Origin: Rhipicephalus microplus
Taxonomy: Eukaryota; Arthropoda; Arachnida; Ixodida; Ixodidae
Assembly (NCBI RefSeq): GCF_043290135.1
Contig: NC_134707.1
Location: 68,501,906-68,565,905, forward strand
Length of the DNA: 64,000 nt
Direction of reading: 5' to 3'
Shown: piece by piece, positions 1 to 12,526 of the stretch
Position numbering within the stretch: the stretch's first letter is position 1
How the letters are laid out: the number at the start of each line of letters is the position of its first letter
Translations under genes and position numbers: made by a program
The notes under the pieces: generated by a model
Database searches by the model: none
What the model was told of the DNA's origin: nothing
What the model saw: only the letters and a program-made list of their open reading frames with translations

Positions 1-45
1 GTGGGCGACACGCACGTGCAGAAGATTCCTTCCAGTATTCATTTT

Positions 46-112
46 CCGCCACGGTGGAGCAGTGGTTAAGGTGCTCGGCTGCTGACACGAAGGTGGCGAG
101 CTTCATCCTGCC
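46..112 (+). repeat. tRNA-like head of a Ruka-type tick SINE (fragment)
   Basis: The segment opens with the same CCGCCACGGTGG start as the longer SINE copies and keeps the A-box-like part and the 'gctcggctgctgac' segment. The B-box part is degraded, and the SINE body does not follow. This is a truncated copy. The next ~55 bp show nothing recognisable. Confidence 0.65.
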
Positions 113-169
113 CCACCAAAGCAATGCGCCAGACGCATTGTTCTAATTTGTAGGATGTTGCTGCTGAAG

Positions 170-186
170 ATATATATATATATATA
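170..186. repeat. short (TA)n microsatellite
   Basis: Eight to nine perfect TA units lie just before an 80-bp hairpin. Confidence 0.9.
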
Positions 187-200
187 CGCAATAAGCTAGT

Positions 201-280
201 ACGAGAAGGGAAGCAATTCCTTTAAAGCTTTACGTTTTGGCCGTAAATCTGTAAAGGCTAATTGCTTCTTACTTTCTCGT
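201..280. repeat. 80-bp imperfect hairpin
   Basis: The left arm (201-234) and right arm (242-280) are imperfect reverse complements sharing the blocks ACGAGAA, GAAGCAATT, CCTTTA and TTACG. The loop is about 7 nt. It sits between two (TA)n tracts. It may be a MITE remnant or a structured RNA; no coding potential is seen. Confidence 0.6.
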
Positions 281-331
281 AAGTGTATCAGCTGCTTTTC
301 ATAGACGTATGGATCCCCCTAGAGCTTCCCT

Positions 332-332
<1 letters not shown>

Positions 333-370
<38 letters not shown>
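333..370. repeat. (AT)n microsatellite flanking an LTR
   Basis: The AT dinucleotide array ends in a T run that touches the LTR beginning at 374. Confidence 0.9.
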
Positions 371-372
<2 letters not shown>

Positions 373-373
373 T

Positions 374-498
374 TTTCGCGAGCAAAAACAAGACTTGCAG
401 CCAGGAGATCACCCGAACCAGAGCAACGAAAATGTTCTCTTCTTCTTCGTAGCCCAAAACGGGTATGAGCCACAGCGGCTCGTTCATCAATGGTGGCA
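374..498 (-). mobile_element. 3' LTR of a family A Ty3/gypsy fragment
   Basis: This 125-bp block matches both LTRs of the full family A element (9862-9986 and 15079-15203) end to end at the same length. On the minus strand it begins TGCCACC. A purine-rich tract (GGGAGAGGGGGTAA, plus coordinates 499-512) lies directly upstream in element orientation, as a PPT should. The inner end lost its terminal CA (TTTCGCG in place of TGTCGCG). Confidence 0.85.
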
Positions 499-681
499 TT
501 ACCCCCTCTCCCAAGAAGCATCGTCTCAATGCTGTACATGAAGGCAAAAAAAAGAAAATGAGATGAAAATTACCATTCAAGCAAAATGAATGGCGTAAGG
601 CGGAACAAAATGGTTGTGGAGCCAAGAGTTAAATGAGAAATAAGCAAAATGGGAAAAAATGTAAGGGAGAGACGAATAAAG

Positions 682-1045
682 TCAGTCACTCACTGGCGAT
701 TCACAGCACGAAAAGTATGGTTTCAGCCGTAAAACGTGAATGACTTCAGTTCGCGGGGTGAAACGGGAACATCTCGAAGTGCCTTCTGGGAGAACCTCGT
801 GTGTGACGTCGCTGAGACGTCGTACGAACTTGTAAGGGCCGAAGAAGTGGCGTAGAAGCTTTTCTGAACGGCCACGTTGTCGGATAGGGGTCCGCACCCA
901 GACTTCATTACCGGGCTTGAGAATAACTTCACGGTGACGAAGATTGTAGCGGAGTGCGTCTGCGGTTTGGTGATGTTGAATACGGTGACGAGCAATTTGA
1001 CGGGCCTCTTCTGCACACTGCGCGAATTTGGCGGCATCGGTGCGG
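682..1045 (-). pseudogene. Integrase C-terminal fragment of family A pol
   Basis: An open frame on the minus strand encodes the last ~120 residues of a Ty3/gypsy Pol, ending in ESPVSD and a stop, exactly as in the full element at 10173. The GPY/F module is visible (FFGPYKFVRRLSDV), followed by the basic tail with RLKPYF. The 5' part is missing: homology stops at about 1045, where an (AT)n tract begins, so this is a truncated 3' end joined to a microsatellite and not a solo LTR. It has no start codon and is not expected to be expressed. Confidence 0.85.
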
Positions 1046-1049
1046 TTAC

Positions 1050-1053
1050 TATA

Positions 1054-1108
<55 letters not shown>

Positions 1109-1125
1109 TATATATATATATATAT
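1050..1125. repeat. (AT)n microsatellite at the truncation point of the family A fragment
   Basis: Nearly pure AT repeat with two interruptions. With 333-370 it brackets the element fragment on both sides. Confidence 0.9.
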
Positions 1126-1162
1126 CAACGTTTCGTACGTTAGGCGTCTTCTTTCACAACTG

Positions 1163-1333
1163 CTACCGGAATAATTGAACTGGACAGTCCCTCGGACGAT
1201 CCATCTGCGCGCACATTGCACCCGGAAGACCATGGTCCTCCATCCACTCGCGGAACCTGTCAACAGACCTTAGTTCTTCCTTTGTGTCACAGATTTTGAG
1301 GACTCCTTTCCAGTCTTCAAGGGTCCCGCCCAT
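1163..1333 (-). CDS. Small coding-like ORF (56 aa), unrecognised
   Basis: On the minus strand an ATG at 1333 opens a 56-codon frame ending in TAG at 1163-1165. It reads like real protein, with a balanced and charged composition (segments GTLEDWKGVLKICDTKEELR and FREWMEDHGLPGAMCAQMD). I do not recognise the family. It is too short to be a typical complete protein, and upstream lies a truncated SINE, so it may be the 3' end of a larger gene or transposon ORF cut off by that insertion. No splice acceptor was clear at its 5' end. Confidence 0.35.
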   Translation of the reverse strand: MGGTLEDWKGVLKICDTKEELRSVDRFREWMEDHGLPGAMCAQMDRPRDCPVQLFR

Positions 1334-1340
1334 GGCAGTT

Positions 1341-1476
1341 GCATTTTGATGCAGGTGGAATGGCAGAAGCCTGTGTGCTGTGCGAAGTCAGTGCATGTCA
1401 AGGAACATCAGATGGTTGAAATTCTCAGGTTCCTTCTCTTCGGCGTGCATCATATTCATATCGTAGTATTGAGATA
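1341..1476 (+). repeat. Ruka-type SINE, body only (5' truncated)
   Basis: It matches the body of the full copies at 3499 and 18521: the 'gcatttt-gatg-aggcgga' segment, the 'gtgtgctg' block, a degraded 'gttaaagaa' block, 'ggttgaaatt' and the 'catattcatatggt' end. The tRNA-like head is absent. Confidence 0.7.
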
Positions 1477-3498
1477 TAATAGCGGTGTCGCGCGGGCATT
1501 TTTAATCGCGATTTGTGTCAATCCGTATTAACCACAATCCGGAGGTGGTGCTACAGGGTAACTTTTATTGATGATCAGGCATGATCGGGATCAAGACTAT
1601 CGCGATCTGCGCATCGCGATCTGGCTTAGACATTGCGATTTTGTGTCGTCTGCACTGCTGGGCTGAGCTTGTTGAAAAAAAAAGAAACAAGAAATTTGAG
1701 CATACTTCAATAAAACATCATAACAGAGCTAAATGCTTATAAAAATCACATTCTAAACAATTAGATTAGAAAAAAAGACCTGAAATATGGCATGTGTTAT
1801 TATTCGTGTCCACCGCATGTAGTCATGGCAGAAGCAGACGATAAGCAGACGACTGTTTACTTCTTTGCTCAGTTCAACTCTTGCACCATCAGAGCAGTTG
1901 GAGCACATTGAAGCAAACTGGATACGAGTGTCGCAAGCCTTTCAACTATGTCACAACGTACGCGCACTTCGTGGTCGAATGAAAAGACCTTTACAGTAAC
2001 TGAGTGCTGGCAGGAGCGACTTAAAGAATTTAGGTGCAAAAAGTGAAACTGTGGCGCGTACAACGAGATTGACGCTTCACTGCTACTGGACGGCTACGAG
2101 CGGTAGTCATCAGATATAAAAGTTAAGTTTAAAGAATTTACAAAGCAGTATGCAGGCGAGTACAAGGAAAACTCTACGGAATGATTGATTTATCAAATTG
2201 ATCTTTTAGTGGCACGCAAAAGTTTGGACGTTCGAGTGCTTCCTGCACGAATAACAATGCTGATAAAAAGGGCTCTATAGAAATATTTTACCCACACGTT
2301 TGTTAATGACATGTTTCGCGCCACGCAATCGCCACCTGGTGTACTTAGTCTGATCCAAGATCAAACCAGCTTACCTTGGCCTGTGTAGCAGCGGTAATGA
2401 AGTTGATCACGATCACGAAATCCCATCCGGTTCACCCTGATTGCTACTGAGTGTCCGTGTGACACCGGTATAAAACTTATTACCATTTACCGACTATTAC
2501 TTATTAACATAATATTAACATTTTAACACTGCCTGGTATTAGCTTAAGCTAGATATTTTGTCATATATTAGCTAAGTGAACGTCACTAAATGCGTGTTCT
2601 GAGCGCAATGATGGTAGAGTCAATAGGGCCTTATCGCAGACTGCCCGGCAATGGGCGAATGAATCAGAGCTTTTTCGTGCACCAAATGACTGATTCCAGG
2701 ACTGTTGACCGGCAGAAGACGGGCTAGAGTAAAAGTGATGAAGGTGTGGTGGTACAGTACAATAACGTTAGTTGATTTGTGTGGATGCGGTGCTAGGGGC
2801 CAAGAGAAATGGCGGGGCATGTGCGCTGTGTCCGAGCTCTTGTCCTTTCGTTATGTCCGATCGCCTGTAAACCTCTGGGCGCTCGCAGCTGGACCACCAA
2901 CGTGCACACAGGGTGGATCCGATGTGTACTGATCTCATGCAAAAGTAGAGCAGGCATGTCATAGAAGAGTACCCATTATTGTTTACAGTGACGAATTCAC
3001 TTGTAACGCATGCGTACGTCTTAATTCAATAGTTCTACTGTGAAGCACTGTAATTATTTCTCTGTCTATTGTGAAAATGCATTGTGGAATCGGAAAAGCG
3101 CAGTTCAACAAAGGCTAACTGCAACAAAATTTTTCTTGGGCGAAATCACCACAAATAAGTAGCATATGTACGGTAAGTTACGTTAATGACAGTGAGAAGT
3201 CTTGAGTTCACGTATTTGATTTATATTTCGTGCTCTAATTGCCAGTAAGCAGAAGACTTGGAGCTCCAGCGGTGTACTCCGGCAAATCAGATAGAACCGG
3301 AACGGACGATTACTACTAAACGTCCCCGTGTCCCATCTTATGAGCAATCCCCCCCTGCCGCTGAATCACTCTCTACGTTTGTGCTGCCTTGGCACCACCT
3401 AAAGACAGCGCGTTCGAAACGTCTTCGTGCTGCATTTAGGTCAATGGCGAGTCTATCAGCGTTTCTGAATACGGGGGTCAGACACTATAAACCAAGCC
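1477..3498. other. No gene recognised
   Basis: AT-rich intergenic sequence. Two stretches (about 1540-1650 and 2335-2455) are rich in GATC and ATCGCGAT palindromic words and may belong to one old repeat. ORFs here are short, without family motifs. No poly-A tail or inverted ends were found. Confidence 0.5.
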
Positions 3499-3740
3499 CC
3501 GCCACGGTGGTCTAGTGGATAAGGTACTCTGCTGCTGACCCGCAAGTCACAGGTTCAAATCCCGGCTGAGGCGGCTGAATTTCCTATGGATGCGGAAATG
3601 TTGTAGGCCCCTGTGCTCAGATTTGGGTGCACGTTAAAGAACCCCAGGTGGTCGAAATTTCCGAAGCCCTCCACTACGGCATTTTTCATATTTATATGGT
3701 AGCTTTGGAACGTCAAACCCCACATATCAATCAATAAAAA
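3499..3740 (+). repeat. Full-length Ruka-type tRNA-derived SINE
   Basis: This is the best copy in the window. The tRNA-like head has a pol III A box (TGGTCTAGTGG, 3508-3518) and a B box matching consensus (GGTTCAAATCC, 3552-3562). Then come the SINE body with its 'gtgctcagatttgggtgcac' block and an AATCAATAAAAA-type 3' end. Transcription would be by RNA polymerase III from the internal boxes; mobility would depend on a LINE partner. Confidence 0.9.
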
Positions 3741-4132
3741 CACTGCAAACCCTTCAGTGGGAAGCCCAAACCAGCGTTCGATAAAGAGTCATGTTCATGC
3801 AGCTTTCCTAAATTAACGTAGGAAAAACACGTGCACATGAAGGGTGCGAGCGCGATGTTTGCTCAAGGAGCCTGGAGCAGACAATAATTCTGTGTTTCAT
3901 GTCACTTCCGGTCAACCATAACGATGTTGTTATTTCTAGTTTCGGTCTGAAAAAGACTATTGTTTTCAAGTTTGTTTTAAGTAAGCGCTTGTATATTGAA
4001 GGTGACATTTGGCAGGCAGCCCTACCTCTAGCTAGACTATCTATATATTCACTTTTCGCTGAGTTTCGAATTTTGTTGCAGTTGGTCTTTAAACATGAAG
4101 TATTTCTTAGCGATCTTCAATGACTTTGGCCG

Positions 4133-4281
<149 letters not shown>

Positions 4282-4309
4282 TGTCGCCTATACATTTTAA
4301 GCTCTCCTG

Positions 4310-4690
4310 ACTGTTTCGATTTTGCGTATACACCAAATTTGGTATGGCGTAACACGTCCGTATGGCGAGCATAATTGACTAGTCATAATGTAAAATTCAT
4401 GACGTGCGTGTCGTAAATGCCATGGTTTATATGTAATGGTCTTACTGCTCTATCGGTGGCTTAGTTATTATGACATATTGCAAAACTGGTATAGTATGAA
4501 ATGGCGAACATATGTGACAAGCCCTAACGTGGAAATCATGAGATGCATGTCAAGTAAGTAATGACTACGTGTCCGCTCATGATGCACTCTTGGTCGTTCC
4601 GCTTGCTTCATATTTATCAAATTTGATTTTACCTGACGTGAACGGATTAAGGATATTGTCAATCTGCCTGTCATAACTTGAGAATGCTTG
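4310..4690. repeat. Diverged ~140-146-bp tandem repeat, cluster 1
   Basis: Two to three diverged units share the words 'accaaatttggtat', 'catgacgtgcgtgtc' and 'atgactacg'. The spacing between equivalent words is about 139 bp. The same unit recurs at 6490-6830 and, on the other strand, at 16130-16600. Confidence 0.55.
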
Positions 4691-4786
4691 CCAAATGTGC
4701 TCCACCCCATTCTTATTCTTCTAGTTACTTCAATCACTTGGTTTGGTTCCACGCGCAGTTCGATGTGCTGCGCAGACAATCAGTGG

Positions 4787-5131
4787 TGTCACGCACCGGA
4801 GCCGGCACCTCCCTCGCACTCGGCCGTGGCCGCGCGCAACTCGCCGCCACCGGTGTGCGCTTTCCAGAGGAGTGCCTTCATAGCCTTGTTAGACATATTG
4901 ACGCCTCGGCGTGCGCCTCGGCGTCAATATATCTGGCACTGCGCTCGAGCCGTTTGATAGAGCCTCTGACTGGCGTATGCCACTGTGGTATAGCCGAGAA
5001 GGAGAGTGCAAATGCTGCTGAACGGTGCAGTAGAGCGGAGAAGCTTAACTCATCGGATCTCGAAGTAGTTGCCGGCAAAATAAATATACATATGCCACAT
5101 AATACGTATACCGTGTGTTTGTCATTGAAAC
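4787..5131 (+). other. Possible solo LTR or GC-rich regulatory block
   Basis: The segment starts TGTCACGC, is GC-rich at first, later carries an AATAAA signal (near 5081) and a GT-rich stretch, and ends near TTGAAACA. This resembles an LTR with U3 and R-U5 parts. No matching second LTR and no target duplication were found. An inverted repeat (4896-4930) lies inside. A 153-aa frame crosses it but is compositionally odd and matches nothing I know. Confidence 0.25.
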
Positions 5132-5149
5132 AGCTATAAGCATGAGATC

Positions 5150-5945
5150 TGGCAAGCTTAGAATAATCTGCTGAACCTTTGCTAACGCTACGTATAATCT
5201 GGCATAGCTGAGCTAAGCCACTGCCATTTTTTCTAGCAGTAGCTGTCCTCCATCTTTCAGCAGATCTGATGTTACCTGATCCTCACTAGCAGCTTTGCTT
5301 CTTTTCATTCTCTCCAAAGCTTTTCTGGCTTCTTATAACATAACTGGTGGGGTGTCATCTGGGTACTGCTAACTCCTATACTAAAAAGGTCGTGGTTGTC
5401 CTAACACACTGTACAGATCTCTGTGAAGCTCCTACGCTATTTTAACTAGCATATCTATATTGGTAGTTATATTGCCTTCTTTGTCACTTAGTGCATACAG
5501 CCGATTTTTGCCTATCCCAAGTTTCCTCTTCACTGCTTAGAAGCTTCCTCCGTTTTTCACAGCGTGTTCAATTCTCTCCATGTTATACCTTCTCACATCA
5601 GATACCTTACGCCTATTGATCAACTTCGAAAGCTCTGCTAGTTCTATTTTGTCTGTTGTACTAGAGACTTTCAAGATTTGACGCTTCTAATAACATTCTT
5701 CGTTTCCTCGGAAAGCATGACAGTGTCCTGTCTAACTACGCTGCCTCCAACTTCCAGTGTAATGATACAACTTCCGTAATTATACTCGTCAGATTATCAT
5801 TCATTGTATCTACGCAAAGGTTGGTTTCCTCACTAAGAGCCAAGTACCTGTTCTGAAGCAAGACTCTGAATTCCTGTACTTTCCCTCTTAGTGCTAGCTC
5901 ATTGATTGGCTTCTTGCATATCAGTTTCTGTCGTTCCTTCTTCAA
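5150..5945 (-). pseudogene. LINE fragment: endonuclease-RT linker and start of RT, inverted
   Basis: The minus strand encodes, with stops and frameshifts, the linker between the AP endonuclease and reverse transcriptase of a non-LTR retrotransposon. Recognisable pieces are LALRGKVQEFRVLLQNRYLAL (about 5820-5890), SEETKNVIRS (about 5690-5720), AVKRKLGIGKNRLYALSD (about 5480-5540) and a MKRSKAASEDQVTSDLLKDG segment (about 5250-5310), the usual entry to RT domain 1. It abuts, head to head, the 3' part of the same kind of LINE on the plus strand (5946-6472). That arrangement fits twin-primed insertion. Confidence 0.7.
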
Positions 5946-6472
5946 GTCTAGGCGAATTCAAGACCGCACTATTCTATAGTCATTGCATCGTACCTTGCCA
6001 ACCACTTCCACTATCCCTCAGGAGGAAGGTATATAACAGTTGTATCTTGCCGGTACTTAGCTACGAAGCAGAAACCTGGAGACTTACAAAAAGGGTTCAG
6101 CTTAAATTGAGGATGACGCAGCGAGCGATGGAAAGGTGTAACCTTAAGAGACAAGAAGAGAGCTGAGCGGATTAGGCAACAAACGGGGGTTAAAGATATC
6201 ATAGTTGAAATCAAGAAGAGGAAATGGACACGGGTCGGGCATGTAGCGCATATACAGGATAACCGCTGGTCATTAAGGGTAAATGACTGAATTCCCAGAG
6301 AAGGAAAGGGGGTTAGGAGGCGACAGAAGGTTAGGTGGGCAGATGAGATTCAGAAGTTTGCGGGTATAAATTGGCAGCAGCAAGCACAGGACCGAGTTAA
6401 CTGGCGGACATGGGAGAGGTCTTTGTCTGGACGTAGTCAGGCTGATGATGATGATTATGACGATGATAATAA
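5946..6472 (+). pseudogene. LINE 3' end (C-terminal ORF2 and (GAT)n tail)
   Basis: The plus strand encodes the C-terminal region of a tick-type LINE ORF2. Visible are SLRRKVYNSCILPVLSYEAE, then, with frameshifts, RQQTGVKDIIVEIKKRKW, RVGHVAHIQDNRWSLRVND and KVRWADEIQKFAGINW. The sequence ends in a GAT-rich tail (6441-6472) as expected at a LINE 3' terminus. RT motifs between this block and the inverted 5' block are missing, so the copy is dead. Confidence 0.75.
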
Positions 6473-6489
6473 TGAACGGATGAGCAAGT

Positions 6490-6830
6490 TGGGTGACTGG
6501 TGTTAAAGATGCGTGTCATGTAAGAACATGACTACATACCGCGCTCGTAATGCGCTTGCAGCCGGTTGGCTAGGTTCTTATATATCAAATTCGGTTAGGT
6601 TACGTGAAGGAACGACAAAGATAATTAACACGTCTCATCATGATAATGTTGACATGCGCGTCATGTAAAACCTGACTACGCGCTGCACTCATTACACGCT
6701 CACGGCCGTTTTGTTAGCTTCACATCTACCAAATTGGGTATTACGCGACACAAATGCATGACGAACACAAATGCCAGGCGCAAACATGGTAATCATGACA
6801 TAAAGACTTGTGTGGTGTAATATACATCCA
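6490..6830. repeat. ~146-bp tandem repeat, cluster 2
   Basis: At least two full units: the word 'gtcatgtaa' recurs at 6515 and 6660 (about 145 bp), with parallel copies of 'aaattcggtta/aaattgggtatta' and 'cgctc..aatgcgc'. A third partial unit reaches about 6830. Confidence 0.65.
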
Positions 6831-9861
<3,031 letters not shown>

Positions 9862-9986
9862 TGTCGCGAGCAAAAACAAGACCTGCAGCCAGGAGTTCAC
9901 CTGAACCCGAGCAACGAAAATGTTCTCTTCCTCTTCGTAGCCCAAAACGGGTATGAGCCACAGCGGCTCGTTCATCAATGGTGGCA
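9862..9986 (-). repeat. Element A 3' LTR (125 bp)
   Basis: TG...CA-bounded on the minus strand (TGCCACC...CGCGACA). It matches 15079-15203 with four mismatches and no indels. Its shortness is notable for a Ty3/gypsy element, but elements B, C and D are similar (115-179 bp). Confidence 0.95.
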
Positions 9987-10000
9987 TCACCCCCACTCCC
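9987..10000 (-). promoter_or_regulatory. Polypurine tract of element A
   Basis: The minus strand reads GGGAGTGGGGGTGA directly before the 3' LTR. It would prime plus-strand DNA synthesis in reverse transcription. The fragment at 374 has the equivalent tract at the same place. Confidence 0.85.
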
Positions 10001-10172
10001 AAGAAGCATCGTCTCGATGCTGTACATGAAGGCAAAAAAAGAAAATGGGATGAAAACTACCATGCAAGCAAAATTAATGAAGTAAGGCGGAATAATATAG
10101 TTTTTTGTGGAGCCTAAAGTTAAATGAGAAATAAGAAAAATAGGAAAGATTGTAAGGGAGAGACGAATAAAG

Positions 10173-11657
10173 TCAGTCACTCACTGGCGATTCACAGCGC
10201 GAAAAGTGTGGTTTGAGCCGTGAAACGTGAGCGACTTCATTTCGCAGGGTGAAACGGGAACGTCTCGAAGAGCCTTCTGGGAGAACCTCGTCTGTGACGT
10301 CGCTGAGACGTCGTACGACCTTGTAGGGGCCGAAGTAGCGGCGAAAAAACTTTTCTGAACGGCCACGTTGTCGAATAAGGGTCCACACCCAGACTTCATC
10401 ACCGGGCTTGAAAATAACTGCACGGTGACGAAGATTGTAGCGGCGCGCGTCTGCGGTTTGGTGATGTTGAATACGGTGACGAGCAATTTGACGGGCCTCT
10501 TCTGCACACTGCGCGAATTTGGCGGCATCGGTGCAGTATACTCGTAAGCTGTCGGGCAGGAGCATGGCGTCGAGCATCGTCGTGACTTCGCGACCATGGA
10601 CTAAGCGAAAAGGTGTGAAACCGGTACTTTCTTGATTAGAAGTGTTATACGCAAAAGTTACGTAGGGAAGTATGGCGTCCCAGTTCTTGTGATTGATGTC
10701 CGCATACATTGACAGCATGTCTGCACTTGTCTTATTGAGTCGTTCAGTCAGCCTGTTTGGTTGCGGGTGGTAAGCCGTTGTTTTACGATGTTCCGTGCCA
10801 CTTAATCGCAAGACGTCCTGCAGCATCTCTGCGGTGAAAGCTGTTCCACGATCAGTTACGACGGCAGCTGGAGCACCGTGACGTAAGACGATGCTGTTCA
10901 CAAAAAATTGGGTGACATCTGCTGCGGTTGCTTTTGCAAGTGCCTTGGTTTCACAAGAGCGTGTTAAGTAGTCGGTAGCGACCACAATCCACTGGTTTCC
11001 AGACGAAGACGTGGAAAATGACCCAAGAAAGTCCATGCCAATCTAATGAAGGGGCGCCTTTGGTGGGCCTATTGGTTGCAGTAGTCCCGCTGGTCGTAAA
11101 GGTGGAATCTTAAGTCGCTGACAGTCGCGACATGTGCGAGCGTAGTGCTTCACAGTCTTTGTGAGACGTGGCCAGTAGTAGGAGCGTTGAATCCGTTGCA
11201 GCGTGCGCGTATAGCCGAGGTATCCGGACGATGGCTCATCATGACACACACGTAAAATGTCACCACGAAGCGTAGTTCGCGCAACAAGCAGATACATAGC
11301 TTGTGTAAGATGAAAGTTGTTTTTGTAAAGCACTCCATCGCGGAAACAAAAGGAGGATAGCGAGCGTGCAAAGCTTCGAGGAGGGTGGGAATTGCGTCCT
11401 TCCAGGTAGTCAACGAGCGGAATGAGCTCCGAGGTGTGACTCTGTTGCTCAGCCAAGTGGGTTGCTGATACGGCAGAAAGAAAAGTGTCGTCGTCTTCAA
11501 GGACAGTGTTGGCATTTTCGACCGGTGCACGTGAGAGACAGTCGGCGTCGGTGTGTTTCCGCCCAGATTTGTGGACGATGGTGACATCGAAATCTTGTAG
11601 CCGAAGGCTCCATCGTGCTAGACGACCTGAGAATCTTTGAGATTTGCGAGCCAACAA
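10173..11657 (-). pseudogene. Element A pol: end of RNase H and integrase (one nonsense codon)
   Basis: Two frames in the same register are separated only by a TAG (plus 11043-11045) just before the first integrase core motif (IGMDFLG). Its position fits a CAG-to-TAG change, by comparison with Gln or Lys in related Pol proteins; this is inferred. The upstream part covers the end of RNase H (KSGRKHTDADCLSRAP) and the integrase zinc-binding domain, whose second histidine is replaced (GYLGYTRT where GHLG is usual) while CRDC is kept. The core has Asp in GMDFLG, Asp in VVTDRGTAF and Glu in RLTERLNK, so D,D-35-E is retained. A GPY/F module (YFGPYKVV) lies near the C-terminus. No chromodomain was seen. 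Confidence 0.9.
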
Positions 11658-11718
11658 AGCGAATGGTGGTCGCTAACTACCCTGAATGGGTGGCCATACA
11701 AGTATGAGTGGAGCTTTG

Positions 11719-12500
11719 TTATGGCCCAGACAACAGCGAGGCATGCCTTCTCGGTTGCAGAATAGTTTTTCTCCGCTGGGAAAACGTTCTGCTCGCATAA
11801 GTGATCACGCGATCTACGCCGTTATGCCACTGAACTAATACTGCTCCTAGTTCAATGGTGCTGGCGTCAGTGTGTAATTCCGTGTCAGCGCTTTCGTCAA
11901 AATGACCCAGTACAGGCGGAGCCTGGAGGAGGTTTCGGAGGATGTCGAACACATGACACTGATCGGGACCCCAAACAAACGAGACACCGTCTTTTGTAAG
12001 CTTGTTGAGGTGTTCAGCAAACGTCGAAAAGTTTTTGACAAAGCGCCTGTAATACGCACAGAGCCCCAGAAATCGGCGTAGGTCGCGCTTATTTGTGGGC
12101 CCGGGAAAGGCGGCAACACCACGGGTTTTCTCCGGATTTGGTAGGATGCCGGCATGGCTCACAACGTGACCAACGAACTTCAGTTCTTCATATCCAAAAT
12201 GACATTTCTTGGGTTTGAGAGAAAGTCCCGCTGTTCTGATTGCCTGAAGTACTGCATGAACGCGTTGGACGTGTTGTTCAAACGTGTCTGCAAAGACTAC
12301 GACGTCATCAAGGTAAACAAGACATGATTGCCATTTAAACTCGTACAGGCTGTCGGGAGTAATAAACGCCATCTTTTTCGGTCGCGCTCATCCACTGCGA
12401 CTTGCCAGACCGCTACGTAAATCCATGGACCAAAAATATTTAGCGTTGCGTATATGGTCCAACGAGTCATCTATCCGGGGTAGAGGATAAACGTCCTTTT
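11719..12500 (-). pseudogene. Element A pol: RT and RNase H block with internal deletion
   Basis: The frame at 11719-12372 holds the RT core (LVYLDDVVVF, intact YLDD), the thumb (HFGYEELKFVGHVVSHAGIL), the connection region (FLGLCAYYRRFVKNFS) and the start of RNase H (ELHTDASTIELGAVL). Two defects stand out. First, YEFK runs straight into WQSCLVYLDD, so the ~25-residue stretch that normally carries PFGL and NAPATF is gone in frame. Second, near 12408 the usual SGYWQV reads in two frames, consistent with loss of 2 nt. At about 11760 the RNase H frame shifts again. The protein is therefore inactive. Confidence 0.85.
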
Positions 12501-12526
12501 TGGTGACCTTGTTCAGTTTACAGTAA

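Noticed and set aside
1540..2455. GATC-rich palindromic stretches as an origin or operator array
   Set aside because: Spacing is irregular and the genome is eukaryotic; probably an old repeat, too diverged to define.
3499..3570. tRNA gene at the SINE heads
   Set aside because: Pol III boxes are present, but the sequence runs directly into the SINE body and recurs five times; a SINE explains it.
10173..11036. Integrase frame of element A as an independent or domesticated gene
   Set aside because: It is continuous in register with the upstream pol frame across one TAG and lies inside a complete element; nothing suggests separate expression.
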